A stretch of DNA of 64,000 bases from Coptis chinensis (lineage: Eukaryota > Streptophyta > Magnoliopsida > Ranunculales > Ranunculaceae): NCBI GenBank assembly GCA_015680905.1, contig CM027378.1, positions 70,895,501 through 70,959,500 of the forward strand, read 5' to 3'. The notes under the pieces are model-generated. The model ran no database searches, was not told where the DNA came from, and saw only the letters and a list, made by a program, of their open reading frames with translations. The number at the start of each line of letters is the position of its first letter. Within the stretch, counting starts at the first letter, position 1. Position numbers and translations under genes: made by a program. Below are positions 10,634 through 22,909 of the stretch, piece after piece.

Positions 10634-12270
10634 GATAAGAGCCCAAAACTGTAGTTTTAACCCTGTAACAGTCATACTATTAGACCAATTATATGAGTAA
10701 TAATTAAGAGTTAACACTGATTACGTGTTTTTATGCATTTCAGGCTTCAAAGTCCATTATGTGCAGAAATGTACCACTTTAGCGAGATAAAGGAGCAAAG
10801 GTCGGTTACTAAGAAGTTCCATGATTAAAGGCCAAGATTCAAGAAGATAAAGCCTTTCTAAAGCCCGGTCAAAAGCTGAAAAGTCGACGCGGGCAGAAAC
10901 AACACACAAGTCGGCAGAACTTCCGAAGGCCGTATCTTTGGACTCAGACCTCGGAATGGGGCCTACCTTATGTCAAAACGACCGGCTCGGAAAGAGCTGT
11001 CCAATAGTATAAGACTTGATCCAATCAGAGGAGCAAAAGTGGACAAAAAGTCTGTTGAAGCCAACTACAGCTAAAGAGGCCTTTTTGGACTGAAAGAATT
11101 GGGTTTTGGGCCTGATTCTCTGGCCCAAAACATGGCCCTAAGCCCATGCACGATTTTTGGATCTGAACATATAAAAACCAAAGCTTAGCTCTTTGTTAAT
11201 GGTAGCTAGTTAGACTTAAAACTATAGATAATTATAGATCTAGTTTTCATGTAATAAAATTAAGTTTAGTTTAAATTCAATTCTTATTTTAGATTAAACT
11301 CTTAGAATCATTATTCTTAATTAGTTTGATTAATAAAATAGCTAGTTTGTCAATTTCGATTCTTGTCATTACAATTGTGTAGATCTAAATTCCCTTATTA
11401 CGTAGATAGCTAGACTTAGATTAGTTAGATTATTAATTTAGTATTTGGATTATTGTTTTATTATTCATTAGATTAATAAAATAGTGTTCTCCATAAGTTA
11501 GTTTCATTTTCATTAATTGTTTAGTTTCAATTAAAGAGATTTAAGTAATTGTCATTATTAGTTTAATTCAATTATTGCATTAGTAGTTTTGAATTGGGTT
11601 TAAACAAGCAAAGTTTCAATCTTTCTATCATGTCTTGTTTGAATTCCATTGGGAATGATAGCGTGATGATTCTCGGCTAAACCTCCATTGAGGGGGTTGA
11701 GAAGCCTTGATAAAAGCTTGATTCCGATTATCGTAGAGTCGTCGTAATTTCCTTTCCAATCTAGAAACGATTAGTTCACCATGAGAATGGGTTTAATCGT
11801 TCACATACTAGTTATGAATTGGTAGAAATGCCATGTGTAATTAGGGATTAGGAGTAACCATATTGTTACTTCAAGCGATTCAATTCGGATTATGACGATT
11901 CGTCGTTAGTAGGATTAAGTCGAGTTAAGGTGGAATCAATCCTCCTCTAACTCCTTATCATAGAATCAACGTAGCATTCCTATAGTTGTTCTAATAGTCG
12001 ACTAGTTGCATCTTGTGGGTAGTTGCATCGTAGTTTAGTTGCCACTTCGTAAATCTCTCATTAGACTTTAGAGTTAATAATATTTATACGTAGAGAACAC
12101 AGCATGCGGAAGGACTAGGAGTGGAACGAATTTGTTACTCTATTCTATTTCGATAGAATTGAGAGTAGAAACTTTGATAAATATAGACACATAAATAGTT
12201 TTAGTTTACTTACGTTTTGAGAGTTCATCGTTCATTTCGTAGGTAAACTATTCAATTTTATCGTTTATCA
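10634..12270 (+). mobile_element. 3' LTR of element A
   Basis: Begins TGATAAGAGCCCAAAACTG directly after the polypurine tract and ends TCGTTTATCA at 12270, with coding sequence of element C's pol starting next. About 1637 bp. Its start resembles, but is diverged from, the LTRs of B and C (AAGAGCCCAAAAC as against AAGCACCCAAAAG), so it is a related subfamily. The 5' LTR is outside the window, so age cannot be judged from LTR identity here. Confidence 0.7.
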
Positions 12271-12271
12271 A

Positions 12272-12575
12272 TGGTGAGGTCAACAGGGTTGACAGCATTA
12301 CACAAGAGTATTTAACAAACTCTTTTCCAGAAGATGAAGTGTACCAGTTTCTTTCCTTTAGAGAATCCGAGTTTGAGGACGATGAGTATACATAGAAAGT
12401 AAATGAGTTATTATAGTCAATACCATTATTTGACCCTACGACTGTGATGTCCAGTAACTTGGATGAACATCAATCTGTTTACTGCATGGATGATGACTTT
12501 CCTCAAGAATCTTTAATACCCACTCCGCCCACCCCTGATTTAAAACCTCTTCCCTCGGAATTAAAATATGTACAG
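12272..12575 (+). pseudogene. pol: pol fragment upstream of RT (element C), left of solo LTR
   Basis: The frame reads EVNRVDSITQEYL at 12276 onward and later PPTPDLKPLPSELKYVQ up to the LTR insertion. It resumes at 14002 with LDPNGRHPVIISSQLTDDQE. PPxxELKPLPxxLKYxxL is the standard lead-in to RT in Athila-like Pol, so the two halves were once contiguous. An in-frame stop lies near 12395. The left end directly abuts the LTR of element A. Confidence 0.75.
12571..12575. repeat. Left target-site duplication of solo LTR (TACAG)
   Basis: TACAG precedes the LTR start TGATAAG. Its partner TATAG (13997-14001) follows the LTR terminal CA, differing by one transition. Collapsing the two restores an uninterrupted pol frame (codons for K-Y-V-Q-L-D-P-N). 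Confidence 0.8.
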
Positions 12576-13996
12576 TGATAAGCACCCAAAAGTGTATTAT
12601 GAAACCCCATTGAGACATATAAATTTGGTTCATTATGTGTTTAATAATCATGAAATAAATATGTTTTCATACTTTTGCAGGTATTTGCAAGAAACATGGA
12701 AATATTGGTTAAACTCCAATAAAGCACGAGGAACGGCGATATATGAATTCTCCCAAATCCACGATATAAGCATCAAACTTCCAAAGCTCCTACCTCTCGA
12801 ACCGGGACTCGAATCGACAAGAGAGCTGCTCAAACAATCGTATGATGAACTCTACGCGATAGGCGGGAAGTTGTAAACTGCCCAAAAAATACGGATCGCC
12901 ATTGACTGCATTACGACCCACTCTTGGGGCCACAAGATTGATGAGTCATCAATCATGGAGCATGTCAAGACAAAGATAACAAATTATTGGTGCAAAGTTG
13001 ACACCTTGCATGTAATAAATTAGATTAGGTGTTAATAGTGAAAAAAGGCAAGGTGTCACTTTGTTTTAATGTGGTAGATAAAAATGAATCAATGTGGTTT
13101 GATAATTCACGTGGGAGGAAATGAGATTTCTCTCAAATGGAGAAGAAATTAGACAAATGTGGGGACACTCCAATTACTCCCTTGACTTATTTTCCTCACA
13201 TGACATTATTTTAGTTCCTTAGTGAAAAGGAGAAGAAAGTTTTTATTTTTATAAAAAAAGCTTGTAATAGTTTTAATGGAGGAACACTTGTTCTTCTAAG
13301 AAATAATAGAAGTGAGTTTGGTTGTGGATTTTCTTCTTTCTCTTTCTCTTTCTCTTTTGTGTTTTTCTTAGTTCATAAATCCTTGTCCCAAGGATCATGA
13401 GCTAACTTCCCTTTTGGGGAGTTAGTCTAACTCATGTGAGGGTCAACCAATTGTTGGTTTGGTAGGTTTAGGAAGAACAACTAACTCTACATCCTACCCC
13501 AAAATGGTAGTTGGTGTAGAGTTTAGTTAGAAATCAAGCAATGAGCTTAGAGATAAGTCATTGTTTGGTTTCACTTGCTAGCATGTATGAGCTCTTTAGT
13601 GAGCCATGCATGCTAGGGATCAAATCTATTTTTCCGTAGGGACTTGTCTATGAGTTTAGGAAGAATCAAAACCTATTTCAAATCAACACTAATGGTAGTT
13701 CACATGAGGAGGATTAACTCTCCAATTTCTTTTTCAAATTTCCATTTCGGTATTAAGTACATGTTTTCATTTTAATGTTTTTATTAATAGGAAGGAAAAA
13801 TCTAGCATTAATAATTACTCCTTACTCTTTAGTTCCCTTATTGTAAATTCCAAATTGTAGTTGTTCTAAGCTTTAGTTTAGTTCGAATCTTTATTCCAAC
13901 TCTACGAAACGAAGATCGTGAGTAAGGAACCTTGATTGCTTTTTCACCAATTTAGAGAGTTCAAAACTCTAAGTAGTGTTCTCCAAGCATATATCA
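12576..13996 (+). mobile_element. Solo LTR inserted in pol of element C
   Basis: Starts TGATAAGCACCCAAAAGTGTA and ends GCATATATCA, with no primer site, polypurine tract or internal sequence on either side. It aligns along its length with the 3' LTR of element C (24667-26122), including the GATCATGAGCTAACTTCCC block and the ACGAAGATCGTGAGTAAGGA block near the end. Flanking 5-bp duplications and the intact pol frame on both sides show a full element inserted here and then recombined to a solo LTR. 1421 bp. The 102-codon ORF at 12568-12876 lies inside it and is not a gene. Confidence 0.85.
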
Positions 13997-14001
13997 TATA
14001 G

Positions 14002-16846
14002 CTTGATCCAAATGGTCGTCACCCAGTTATCATTTCTTCACAATTGACTGACGATCAGGAAGCTCGTTTAATTAATGTCATTCAACAACACCGTTTTGCT
14101 ATTGGATGGTCCCTCGATGACATTAAAGGCATTGAACTTACTGTGTGCACCCATCGCATACACCTTGAAGAAAATGCTAAGACGTCGCGTGAACCGCAAC
14201 GTCGACTAAACCTTACCATGAAAGATGTGGTACGAGAGGAAGTTTTAAAATTACTCGATGCGGGTATTATTTACCCTATCTCTGATAGTGTTTGGGTGAG
14301 TCCAATACACGTTGTTCCCAAGAAATCTGGCATTACAGTTGTGCGAAATGATAAAGATGAATGCATTTCCGCTCGTATCCCAATGAAATGGCGAATATGC
14401 ATTGACTATCGCAAACTTAATGCCGTCACTCGTAAGGATCACTTTCCACTTTCATTCATCGATCAGATGCTCGAACGCTTAGCCGGTCATGCATATTACT
14501 GTTTTCTTTGATGGTTATTCAGGTTTATTTTCAGATAGTCATAGACCCCCGATCAAGAAAAGACAACGTTCACCTGTCCATTTGGTACATTTGCATATAG
14601 ACGAATGTCTTTCGCCTTTGCAATGCACCCGGTACTTTTCAACGCTGCATGCTTCACATTTTCAATGATATGGTTGAACGGTTTTATGGAAGTATTCATG
14701 GACGACTTCTCAATATATGGAGATTCTTTTCGATAGCCGCTATCAAATCTTGAAAAGGTCTTTACACGTTGTGAAGAGAAAAACCTTGTTCTTAATTGGG
14801 AAAAATGCCATTTCATGGTTACTAAAGGAATAGTTTTAGGACATATCGTTTCAGAAGACGGAATTAAAGTCGACAAAGCTAAGATAGAAAAAATTGTTTC
14901 ACTTCCTATACCAAAATTAGTTCGAGACATTCGCGCATTCTTAGGACACGCAGGTTTCTATAGGAGATTTATTCAAGATTTCTCAAAGGTTGCTTGACCT
15001 TTAACCAATCTCCTGCTTAAAGATGCCATTTTTTACTTCAGTTTCAATTACAAACAAGCCTTTGAGATTTTAAAAACCGCATTAACTACCGCTCCCATAA
15101 TTCAACTACCTGATTGGTCTAAACCTTTTAAATTAATGTGTGATGCGAGTGACTATGCTATTGGAGCTGTACTAGGGCAACGCCGAGAAGATAAGCCAAT
15201 TGTCATTTACTATGCGAGTAAAACCCTTAATGAAGCTCAACGTAACTATACCACCACTGAGAAAGAGTTTCTCGCCGTTGTATATGCTTTAGATAAGTTT
15301 CGACCTTACCTAGTGGGTTCTCTAACTATTGTCTACACTGACCATGCGGCACTTCGTTATCTATTAGCGAAAAAAGATGCAAAACAAAGGTTGATCCGAT
15401 GGATTCTCCTTTTGCAAGAGTTTACTCTAGAAATTAGAGATAAAAAAGGTTGCGAAAATGTAGTTGCAGACCATTTATCACGACTTGTCAGTGATGTTGA
15501 TACTGATACCGAACCTATCTGTGATTCCTTTCCAGATGAACACTTGTACTCTATTTTTTCGTCCCCTTGGTACGCTGACATAGTAAATTACTTAGTTACC
15601 GAAGAAGTCTCTTCATCTTGGTCTCGTAATGACCGGAAAAAGTTCTTATCCACTGTGAAATTTTATTTCTGGGATGATCCCTACCTCTTCAAGTATTGTT
15701 CCGACCAACTAATCCGCCGTTGCATTCCCAACTGGGAACACAATGATGTGTTATCCTTCTGCCATGAACAATCTTGTGATGGTCATTTTAGTGGTAAGAA
15801 AACTGCGGTGTGGATTCTATTGGCCAACACTGTATAGAGATGCACATGAGCATTGCAAAGCATGCAATCGCTGCCAGCAGCTAGGACGTATTACTCAACG
15901 CAATATGATGCCCTTAAATCCCATTTTAATTGTGGAAATCTTTGATGTATGGGGCATCGACTTCATGGGTCCATTTCCAAATTCACATGGTTTCCTATAC
16001 ATACTAGTAGCAGTTGACTATGTGTCAAAATGGATTGAGGCATTGACATGTCGTGCTAATGATCATAAAACCATCGTTTTGTTCGTAAAAGAAAATATTT
16101 TCTCTCGATTTGGTGTTCCAAAAGCTATAATTAGTGATGGGGGAAAACATTTCTGCAATAAATTTTTTGAATCTTTAGTAAAGAAATATGGAGTCACGCA
16201 CAAAGTGGCAACTCCGTATCATCCTCAAACCAGTGGTCAAGTAGAAGTCTCTAATAGAGAGATCAAATCCATTTTAGAAAAAACTGTCAATCCATCTAGA
16301 AAAGACTGGTCTCTACGATTATCTGATGCCTTGTGGGTATACATAACAGCTTTTAAGACACCTATAGGGATGTCTCCTTATCGCCTCATTTTTAGAAAGC
16401 CTTGTCATCTGCTGGTTAAACTTGAGCACCGTGCTCTATGGGCCATCAAAAGCCTCAATTATAATACTAACGCGGCAGGCGCGAAGAGAAAATTGCAGTT
16501 AAATGAGCTTGAGGAAATTCGGAGTGATGCCTATGATCTCTCGAAATCCTATAAAGCCAACATGAAAAGAGTGCATGACAAACACATATTGAGAAAAGAT
16601 TTCAAAGTGGGTCAAAAAGTTTTGTTGTACAACTCAAGATTACACATTTTTCCAGGAAAATTAAAAACTCGATGGTTTGGTCCTTTCACCGTCTCTGCTG
16701 TCACCCCTTATGGGACTATTTCTTTGAAAAACGTAAATGATGACAACGAATTTCAAGTAAATGGCCAACGCCTTAAACATTATCATGAGTTGCGCTCTCC
16801 AGATGTCGAAGAGACTCTTCTTAATGATCCAGTCTACGTAGACTAA
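14002..16846 (+). pseudogene. pol: Athila-type pol: RT, RNase H, integrase (element C)
   Basis: RT starts at about 14041 (TDDQEARLINVIQQH), with WRICIDYRKLN at 14390 and the catalytic FMDD motif at about 14695-14706. RNase H follows ([14 protein letters not shown] at 15139, [11 protein letters not shown] at 15340). Integrase has a zinc-finger remnant ([14 protein letters not shown], about 15847), then the DDE triad in [18 protein letters not shown] and [11 protein letters not shown], and a long C-terminal tail to 16846. Frame breaks lie near 14511, between 14720 and 14815, at 14997 and near 15800, so no full polyprotein can be made. The C-terminal 367-codon integrase frame is the best-preserved part. 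Protease and gag are not present in this window for C. Confidence 0.85.
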
Positions 16847-18318
16847 TAGATTCGATGGTGTACTTCTTTCCATGTGTTTAAACAGAAAAAGTACGCCATG
16901 TGGGTAGCCGGGCCCTCTTCTATTTTCTTTTCTAAAAATCCCTAGAGTGTGTGGTTGCAAGCGCCAGAACCATAGTCCACAAAAACTCTACTTCATAACT
17001 GAGTATAAATGTCTTCTGATAATCGAGCAAATGTGCCTCCTGAAAAATAATGGGTACCAAAAATTTCAACTCCTTCTTTCTCCTCCATTTTCTATTCTCT
17101 TCCTCGTGAACTCCAACTCATCATTTGGTGCAAATCTCACCCATCTCGAATAGGTAATGGTCGTAGTACTTTTGCTCGTAAGCGACGGGCGAAAAGGATG
17201 GGGTGGTGTATGAACTGTCAAACTCCTTTCTGTCCAGGTCTTGATCTTCTATCCGAGATGAGCCGGTATAAGGTATGTTATTATCTGACACCAACTCAGC
17301 AGGATAAAATTCGTCGTCGTCCCGTTGTTCCCACAGGTTGGGATTTGTCTTGAGGATCTCGTTAAAAGACTCACATTCGTCTTGAGGATCTGACGTAAAA
17401 AGACTCAACATGTATATACTCGTTTTTTTATTTTTCCCTTAGCACCAAGCATGGTGCCCAAAGAGAGTCGTGATATGCAACATCGGACATTTCCTAGTTT
17501 GTGCGGGCAATGGATTCCACCCAGGCCAACCCCGATAGGTTTTCTATGTGACTGTATCAAGGGGCGGTTTGAGGCTATACCATATGTACTAAGGGTAATA
17601 TTATTATTAGACCATTGCACATTGGTCAGGGATGGTACCGTCCTGAACCCTAGGCCCCCAAAACATAAAGATTAAGCCACAGTCTGGCTGGATTGAGTTT
17701 GCCCCAGAGCCAACATGAAAGTTGCCTGAGTTAAGCTGTTGTGATGTGTTGTTTTATTTGGACTGCCGGTGTTGTTGACACGTTCCTCTCGACTTGTACA
17801 TTTGTATATAAAAATTGTAAATAAATAAATACTAAAAAAATAAAAAAATAAAAAAAAATAAAAAAAATAAAAAATAAAATAAAAAGGTTTGAATGTGATT
17901 TTGTCATATTCCAGTGAATGACATTTTTAATGCCGATCGTTTGGATATATCATTGTTTCAATTTGGAGTTAAAACGAATCGAAATTCCACGTTTGAAATT
18001 TCAGAACACTTCGGGACATAAGGGGAATTTATGGAATTCATTTGGGTTTGGGCCAAAAATTAGACCTGACCCAAAATCACGGACCCGTTTACAAAAACCC
18101 ACACGCGGGGCACCCACGCATCCAACCCTCACATTTCTTCCCCCTCAAAATCCGGATCTTGGTCTCCCTCACACTCACCTCGCGCACGCGACTAGACAGA
18201 CCTCAATTCAACCCGCGCACGTGGGCTAAACTCCACCAATTCGAACCCCCTTCCTCCAGCACCATCTCCTCCATCACTCCTAGCAATTTCCACCCTCAGA
18301 AATTCATCTAGACCTGCT
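16847..18318 (+). other. Element C spacer between pol and ORF C1
   Basis: Mostly non-coding. An A-rich/(AAAAAT)n tract lies at about 17818-17886. A 96-codon minus-strand frame (17121-17411), rich in Asp/Glu, has ordinary-looking composition but no motif I recognise and no homologue in the window, so I do not call it a gene. The C-rich leader before C1 (18100-18318) is open in two frames without known motifs. Confidence 0.4.
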
Positions 18319-19071
18319 ATGGCAGCACGAAGGAGAATCACAGTTGAGAGAAATTTTGAAAATCTCTACAATTCCGGGATGTTTCATCCATTTTTCGATG
18401 AGGAAATTGCTAGTAGAGAGTGGGAATATCTCTTGCATCGAATTCCAGCTGATTATTCCGAAGATTTGGTGTTGAAATTTTACGACAATGGAGGTTTCCG
18501 GGGTGATGAATTTTGGATTACGGCGGATGGGTTGGAACGTGAACTCACGCTGGAGTTAATATCGAATACATCACATATTCCAATAAATTCTGATAGTCCG
18601 ACCCTGTTGTTGTTAGAGTATCCGACTACGAGGGACTTAATGTTTGACACGCTTCTCGAGGGAGAGTACAATAATGGCTCGAACTGCGTGTACCAGCACT
18701 CGCTTAGACGAAACCAACTAGCCATCACTCAATGGCTGGCGTACAACGTCATTGGAACTTCAAAGACGTCTGATGTGAACAAGACATTCTTGCACTTGCT
18801 GTGGATCCTCCAGGAGAAGAAGAACACTTTCTGTATGGTCCATTTCCTGGGCCATGTTCTTACGACCGTGTCAAATAGGTCAGCTCCTCTTGCTGTACTT
18901 GTTACTCAGCTTATGCTTAACTTAGGATTCCAGTCCGCTACTCCTTTCATTCCAACAAGGTCTTTCGAGAATTTTGAAATTTTCGAGACTTGTGTTCTGG
19001 ACCACTGGGACCTAGTAGCTAGAGATGATATTGAGTGTGATAACGCCTCCTCCTCCCCTTCACCACCCTGA
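18319..19071 (+). CDS. Extra ORF C1 of Athila-like element, plant transposon-protein domain
   Basis: An intact 250-codon ORF. The N-terminal half has RNFENLYNSG and PFFDEEIASREW, followed by EDLVLKFYDN, ELTLELISNTSHIPI and, at about residues 118-140, HSLRRNQLAITQWLAYNVIG. ORF C2 repeats this order (KNYLKVLEDG, ELVLMFYQF, EIISDILQIPM, RSLKHNQRVV and, after a stop, LGHNVIGTS). I assign both to the plant Transposase_32-like family found downstream of pol in some Athila/Tat elements; biochemical role unknown. The C-terminus lacks the coiled coil of C2, and a frame change after 19040 may have lost it (a minus-strand reading there is a shadow). ATG at 18319 is the first in frame. It is the only extra ORF here without an internal stop. 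Confidence 0.6.
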   Translation: MAARRRITVERNFENLYNSGMFHPFFDEEIASREWEYLLHRIPADYSEDLVLKFYDNGGFRGDEFWITADGLERELTLELISNTSHIPINSDSPTLLLLEYPTTRDLMFDTLLEGEYNNGSNCVYQHSLRRNQLAITQWLAYNVIGTSKTSDVNKTFLHLLWILQEKKNTFCMVHFLGHVLTTVSNRSAPLAVLVTQLMLNLGFQSATPFIPTRSFENFEIFETCVLDHWDLVARDDIECDNASSSPSPP

Positions 19072-20584
19072 ATTTGTTTTAATGAGGCTACCATCGCCCG
19101 AATCAACACTCCCATGGAAGCCTTGAGACACATGAACACTAGTATCGCGGGGATGTTTCTTCGTCGGGGAAGAGATGCTTACTTCCCAAAATGACTTCCA
19201 AAGAAATGCTTGTCGCCAAGGCCATTTCGGATAATGATGATGGAAAATCAGCGGCAATTCCAAGATCAATTGCTTCTGATCTATAGGCCACATTCTAGAC
19301 CCGGTCATTTCGGCCCGAAGTTCATCGTGGCGGCGACATAGAAACCCGGGTTCATCTTCTGCTAACCCGGAGGATTCCCAGTAGCTGTTTATTTCCCTTG
19401 GCTTAGAAATGACCATGTCATTTATTTCCCTTATGCATTGCATTTTTAGTTTTCTTGTGATAAAAATATTATATATCGGTTGATTTCTCATAATTTTGTA
19501 TCTCCAGACGGTTTGAATGAGAAATTATTTATGTTATGTAATTATTGTACTTTATAATATGTTAGTTTGTTCCTCGATGCTTGGGCCTATTCTCAAAGCC
19601 CAACGGTCAGAACCCAACGGACTGATCCAAACGGTCAGAAGCCCAACGGTCAGATGCCTAACGGTCAGAAATCTAATTATAAATACAACTCTCCTTTTCC
19701 ACCTTCACTCATCCCCTTCTCTCACTCTTCACACTTCACACACAAATTCTCATTTTCTTGATCATAATGAATCCAATCGAGCAATGGGAAAAGGAGCAAC
19801 GCGAATGGGCTATCACAGTATTCGTGATAACAGTGTTTATCATTATTCTCCTGTCACTCATGCATAATATGATCCAGAACATCTAGATCTATGTAACCAT
19901 CTCTTTTTCCGACTTTCATTTTGTATATTAGTATGGTGTGTTAAATAATTCTCACACATTTGTATGGTTACGTATTAAATGGAGAAGTTTCGTATTAAAT
20001 ATTTGTGTATATTAGTTGTCTTTTCCCCTCTAAAAAAATAAAAAATAAAAAAAAATAAAAATAAAAAAAAAATAAATAAATAAATAAAAAGAAAATAAAT
20101 AAATAAATAAATAAATAAAAAGAAAATAAATAAATAAATAAATAAAAATAAATAAACAAACCATAACAAAGAAAGACCATCCAAAACTCACCAAATTAAT
20201 TAATTGATACTCATGCTGTTTAGAGAAAATCGCGCACACTACAAGGTACGCATAACACTTGTCACACATGCAGCTCGATTATTCTATCCATATGCTATTA
20301 CTGAGGTCTGATAATCATTTCTGAAATTACGTGTAAGTCTAACTACCCTGTGAAACTTTCCTCCGTATTTTTTCTACATTGAAACATCTCATTAATTGTT
20401 TTTGGAAATCGACATAACAAGACTTACTATAGATCCCCATTGTTCTTTGTTCATAATCACATGGGTCATTAACTACACTTGGAATCCAGATTGGTATAGA
20501 CTCATAGATTGGCTATAAATCTCTTCTTTTTCAGCCATTCTCATTCAAATAATTCTCACTATCCTTCCCTCAGTAATACTACCA
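19072..20584 (+). other. Element C spacer between ORFs C1 and C2
   Basis: No supported gene. It contains a short tandem motif built on AACGGTCAGA (19597-19670) and the AAAT-rich microsatellite listed separately. A possible TATA-like ATTATAAATACA occurs at 19674. ORFs on both strands here are low-complexity or shadows. Confidence 0.4.
20033..20158. repeat. (AAAT)n-type microsatellite
   Basis: About 125 bases of AAAT/AAAAT units broken by AAAAGAAAAT. It yields long but meaningless Phe/Leu/Ile/Tyr-rich ORFs on the minus strand. Confidence 0.9.
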
Positions 20585-21671
20585 ATGGATCAACCAAGAA
20601 AAATAATGCTCGAGAAAAACTACCTAAAAGTTTTGGAAGATGGCCGGTTTTATCCTTATTTTGACACCGAAATAATACGTCGGGGATGGACGCCTCTTCT
20701 ATATCATTCAGCAGCTTGTTATTCCCAAGAATTGGTTTTGATGTTCTACCAATTTATAAAACTTGAGAATGGAAACTTCTACTTCAATGCTTATGGACGA
20801 CGATTGGAATTGACTAGGGAAATTATCTCCGACATACTTCAAATACCAATGAATACCCAGGAGTTCCTTTTTCCAAAGTCATCATTTGATTATGTCAAAA
20901 GTTTACTGAGAGCTACCATATCTTATGACGAAGTGGGAAATAGACATCACGTTGTTCTTCAGCGCTCTTTGAAACATAATCAACGAGTTGTGCTCCACTA
21001 GTTGGGACACAATGTAATCGGTACATCTCACCAATCAGAAGTCACAAAGACTCAACTTCACCTGCTTTGAATTTTGCAGACTCAAAGAGATGATTTTTGT
21101 CTAATCCAACACCTTTGGAATGTGATCACCAGGAAAACAAGAAAGTCAGCACCTCTACCTCTACCCACTTTAGTCACGCAAATTATAATGCGTTAGGGTT
21201 ATCCAGTCATTTCTCCAGAAACACCACTTCAAAGAGCACATATATATTAGCGTACTCTAAACAGACTACTCTATTGGTTTTTGGACTCCTGATACTCTGA
21301 CAGATGAACAGAACGACCCAAGCTCAAACCCTGACCATTTCTTTGATGAAAATGCCATACTAAATTTTTTTAATCCCATGGAAGGCATTCAATTTCTTCA
21401 TCACGACATGCGGGAACTACACGCTCGTCAGAATATCATCATTACAACTCTTAAGGATTTCCAAGAACGTCAAGCAAAGCATGATGTTGAACAGGAGGAA
21501 ATCTTGGAAAATCATTCTCAGTCCTTGCAGAATCATGCTCTCCTTATGGAAAATCAAACTACACTCTCTGCCAGCCAAGGGGACATTCAGATGCAGCTCG
21601 GCCAACAAATGGAAGAACTAAACAGTCTGGTGCACGATATGCATCTCCAAGATCAACATAATAATCCATAA
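20585..21671 (+). pseudogene. Extra ORF C2 of Athila-like element, with stop and frameshift
   Basis: ATG at 20585 opens a 138-codon frame (PRKIMLEKNYLKVL, FDTEIIRRGW, ELVLMFYQF, EIISDILQIPM, RSLKHNQRVVLH) that ends at a TAG at 20999. The same frame continues with LGHNVIGTSHQSE, so this is a premature stop in a longer gene. After a poorly legible stretch, a 97-codon frame (21378-21671) encodes a helical tail (QFLHHDMRELHARQNII, FQERQAKHDVEQEEILEN) of coiled-coil type. C2 is a paralogue of C1 and A1. Loss of the middle frame makes it non-functional as read. Confidence 0.6.
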
Positions 21672-21912
21672 TTTTCTAATATTACTAAGTCAATAAATTA
21701 ATAATCGTATATGTTATTACATTTTTCGTCGTATTATGAATTTTGTCTTACCTTTGTGTCTTCTTTTGTATGAAATGCTTAATAGGATTGTCATCATTTG
21801 CGTTGTGACTAATATAATTTAACATGTGCTTACATGAGGGTCTATTCTCTTACATACTCATTTATCCATCCAGTTTGCCTTTGTCGTTACCTATTTCTTT
21901 ACTTCATCCACA

Positions 21913-22909
21913 ATGGCATCTTCATCAATTGCTTCTTCATCAAATATGGTATCTCTCAAACTCATTCCTGAGCAATCCTTTCAGTCTATGATGGATTCCA
22001 ATACCTATGGCCATCTTTTCCGTGACTACATTACAAACATCAGGTGGTCTTCCCTAATTCTTCAACCTGACCAAACTTATTCTCCGAGTTTGGTTGCATA
22101 CTTTTATGCTAATATGGAAGACACACCAGCATTGAACCATGCACATGGTTTCTACTTACACGGGTTCACAATCGTAGTTGGTGACACACCTCACATCTTT
22201 TCTGAACAACAACTTGCCCTAACTTTGGATCTTCCATACCACGAACCTGCTGCATCATGGCATTACATCTATTATAATTCTTACCGTTCCTTTCAGTGGC
22301 AAACATTTCGCGACTCTTATGGTGATGGTCTTGAGATTAAACGAGAAGGAAATGGCCATGTGCCATGGCGCGACATCACCATTCCATTAGCAAGCATGAC
22401 CATGAACATGGGATCTTTGCGATGTTATTTGTACTCTGAACATTATGGGAGATTGACATTTTTCTCTGCTAATGAGACTTTTGCGTCATTATTCATTAAT
22501 GCGCTCAAGGTCATACATTATTTAACATCTTAGGTTGTGTTATCTCTAACTTGAAACGAGCTCGCACTTTTCAGGATCAGTATATACTTTACCGGTCACC
22601 GCTTGCCGAATCATGAAGACACATTTCCCACAGTTTACAGCTACTTTTCATGACTGGGTCAAGGTAGATTCTATGTGCCCGGCAAACAGAATCATTAGTT
22701 CATTGAGGTTTCGCAGATTAAAGGCGTCCCTTTTCGGTACGAGGCATGTTCGTTGTTACCCGAAGGATGAAAATATGAAGAAACATTTGAGGAAATCTGG
22801 AGACGAAGAATGGGCAGAAATTTGGCAGACTATTATCTTTTGGCGCGATGCTAAGGAAATGCATTTCCTTAAAGAGGACGCCAGAGCTTCACATCCTGTT
22901 GGATGGTAA
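21913..22909 (+). pseudogene. Extra ORF C3 of Athila-like element, frameshifted near its end
   Basis: ATG at 21913 gives 206 codons: a Ser-rich start, LIPEQSFQSMMDSNTYG, YSPSLVAYFYAN, FSEQQLALTLDLPY, DSYGDGLEIKREG, ASMTMNMGSLRCYLY. This frame stops at 22531. A second frame (22613-22909) continues with TFHDWVKVDSMCPANR and ends EDARASHPVGW. A2 in element A is its counterpart, with the same motif order. The pairing of C3/A2 with C1/C2/A1 suggests these elements carry two kinds of extra ORF. The domain resembles the same plant transposon-protein superfamily but I cannot assign a function. Confidence 0.6.

Larger units (their letters stand above)
5870..12270 (+). mobile_element. Element A: Athila-like retrotransposon, 3' portion
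   Basis: Plus-strand order is extra ORF (decayed), second extra ORF, long non-coding 3' region, hairpin, polypurine tract, LTR. This is the same order as the end of element C (18319-26122), and the non-coding parts align, for example GAATTTAGGCC followed by CTCTTTGGATCGATATAGCC and CTCTAGCTCAATTAGGA. LTR, gag and pol of A would lie left of element B, outside the window. The right end abuts C's pol at 12270/12271, suggesting A inserted there. Confidence 0.7.

Noticed and set aside
12568..12876. 102-codon plus-strand ORF
   Set aside because: Lies inside the solo LTR, and its counterpart in the 3' LTR of element C (24660-24970) is not open.
17121..17411. 96-codon acidic minus-strand ORF
   Set aside because: Ordinary composition, but no recognised domain, no splice partners and no second copy in the window; kept only as a note.
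19975..20269. Minus-strand hydrophobic Phe/Leu/Ile ORFs resembling membrane proteins
   Set aside because: Produced by the (AAAT)n microsatellite.
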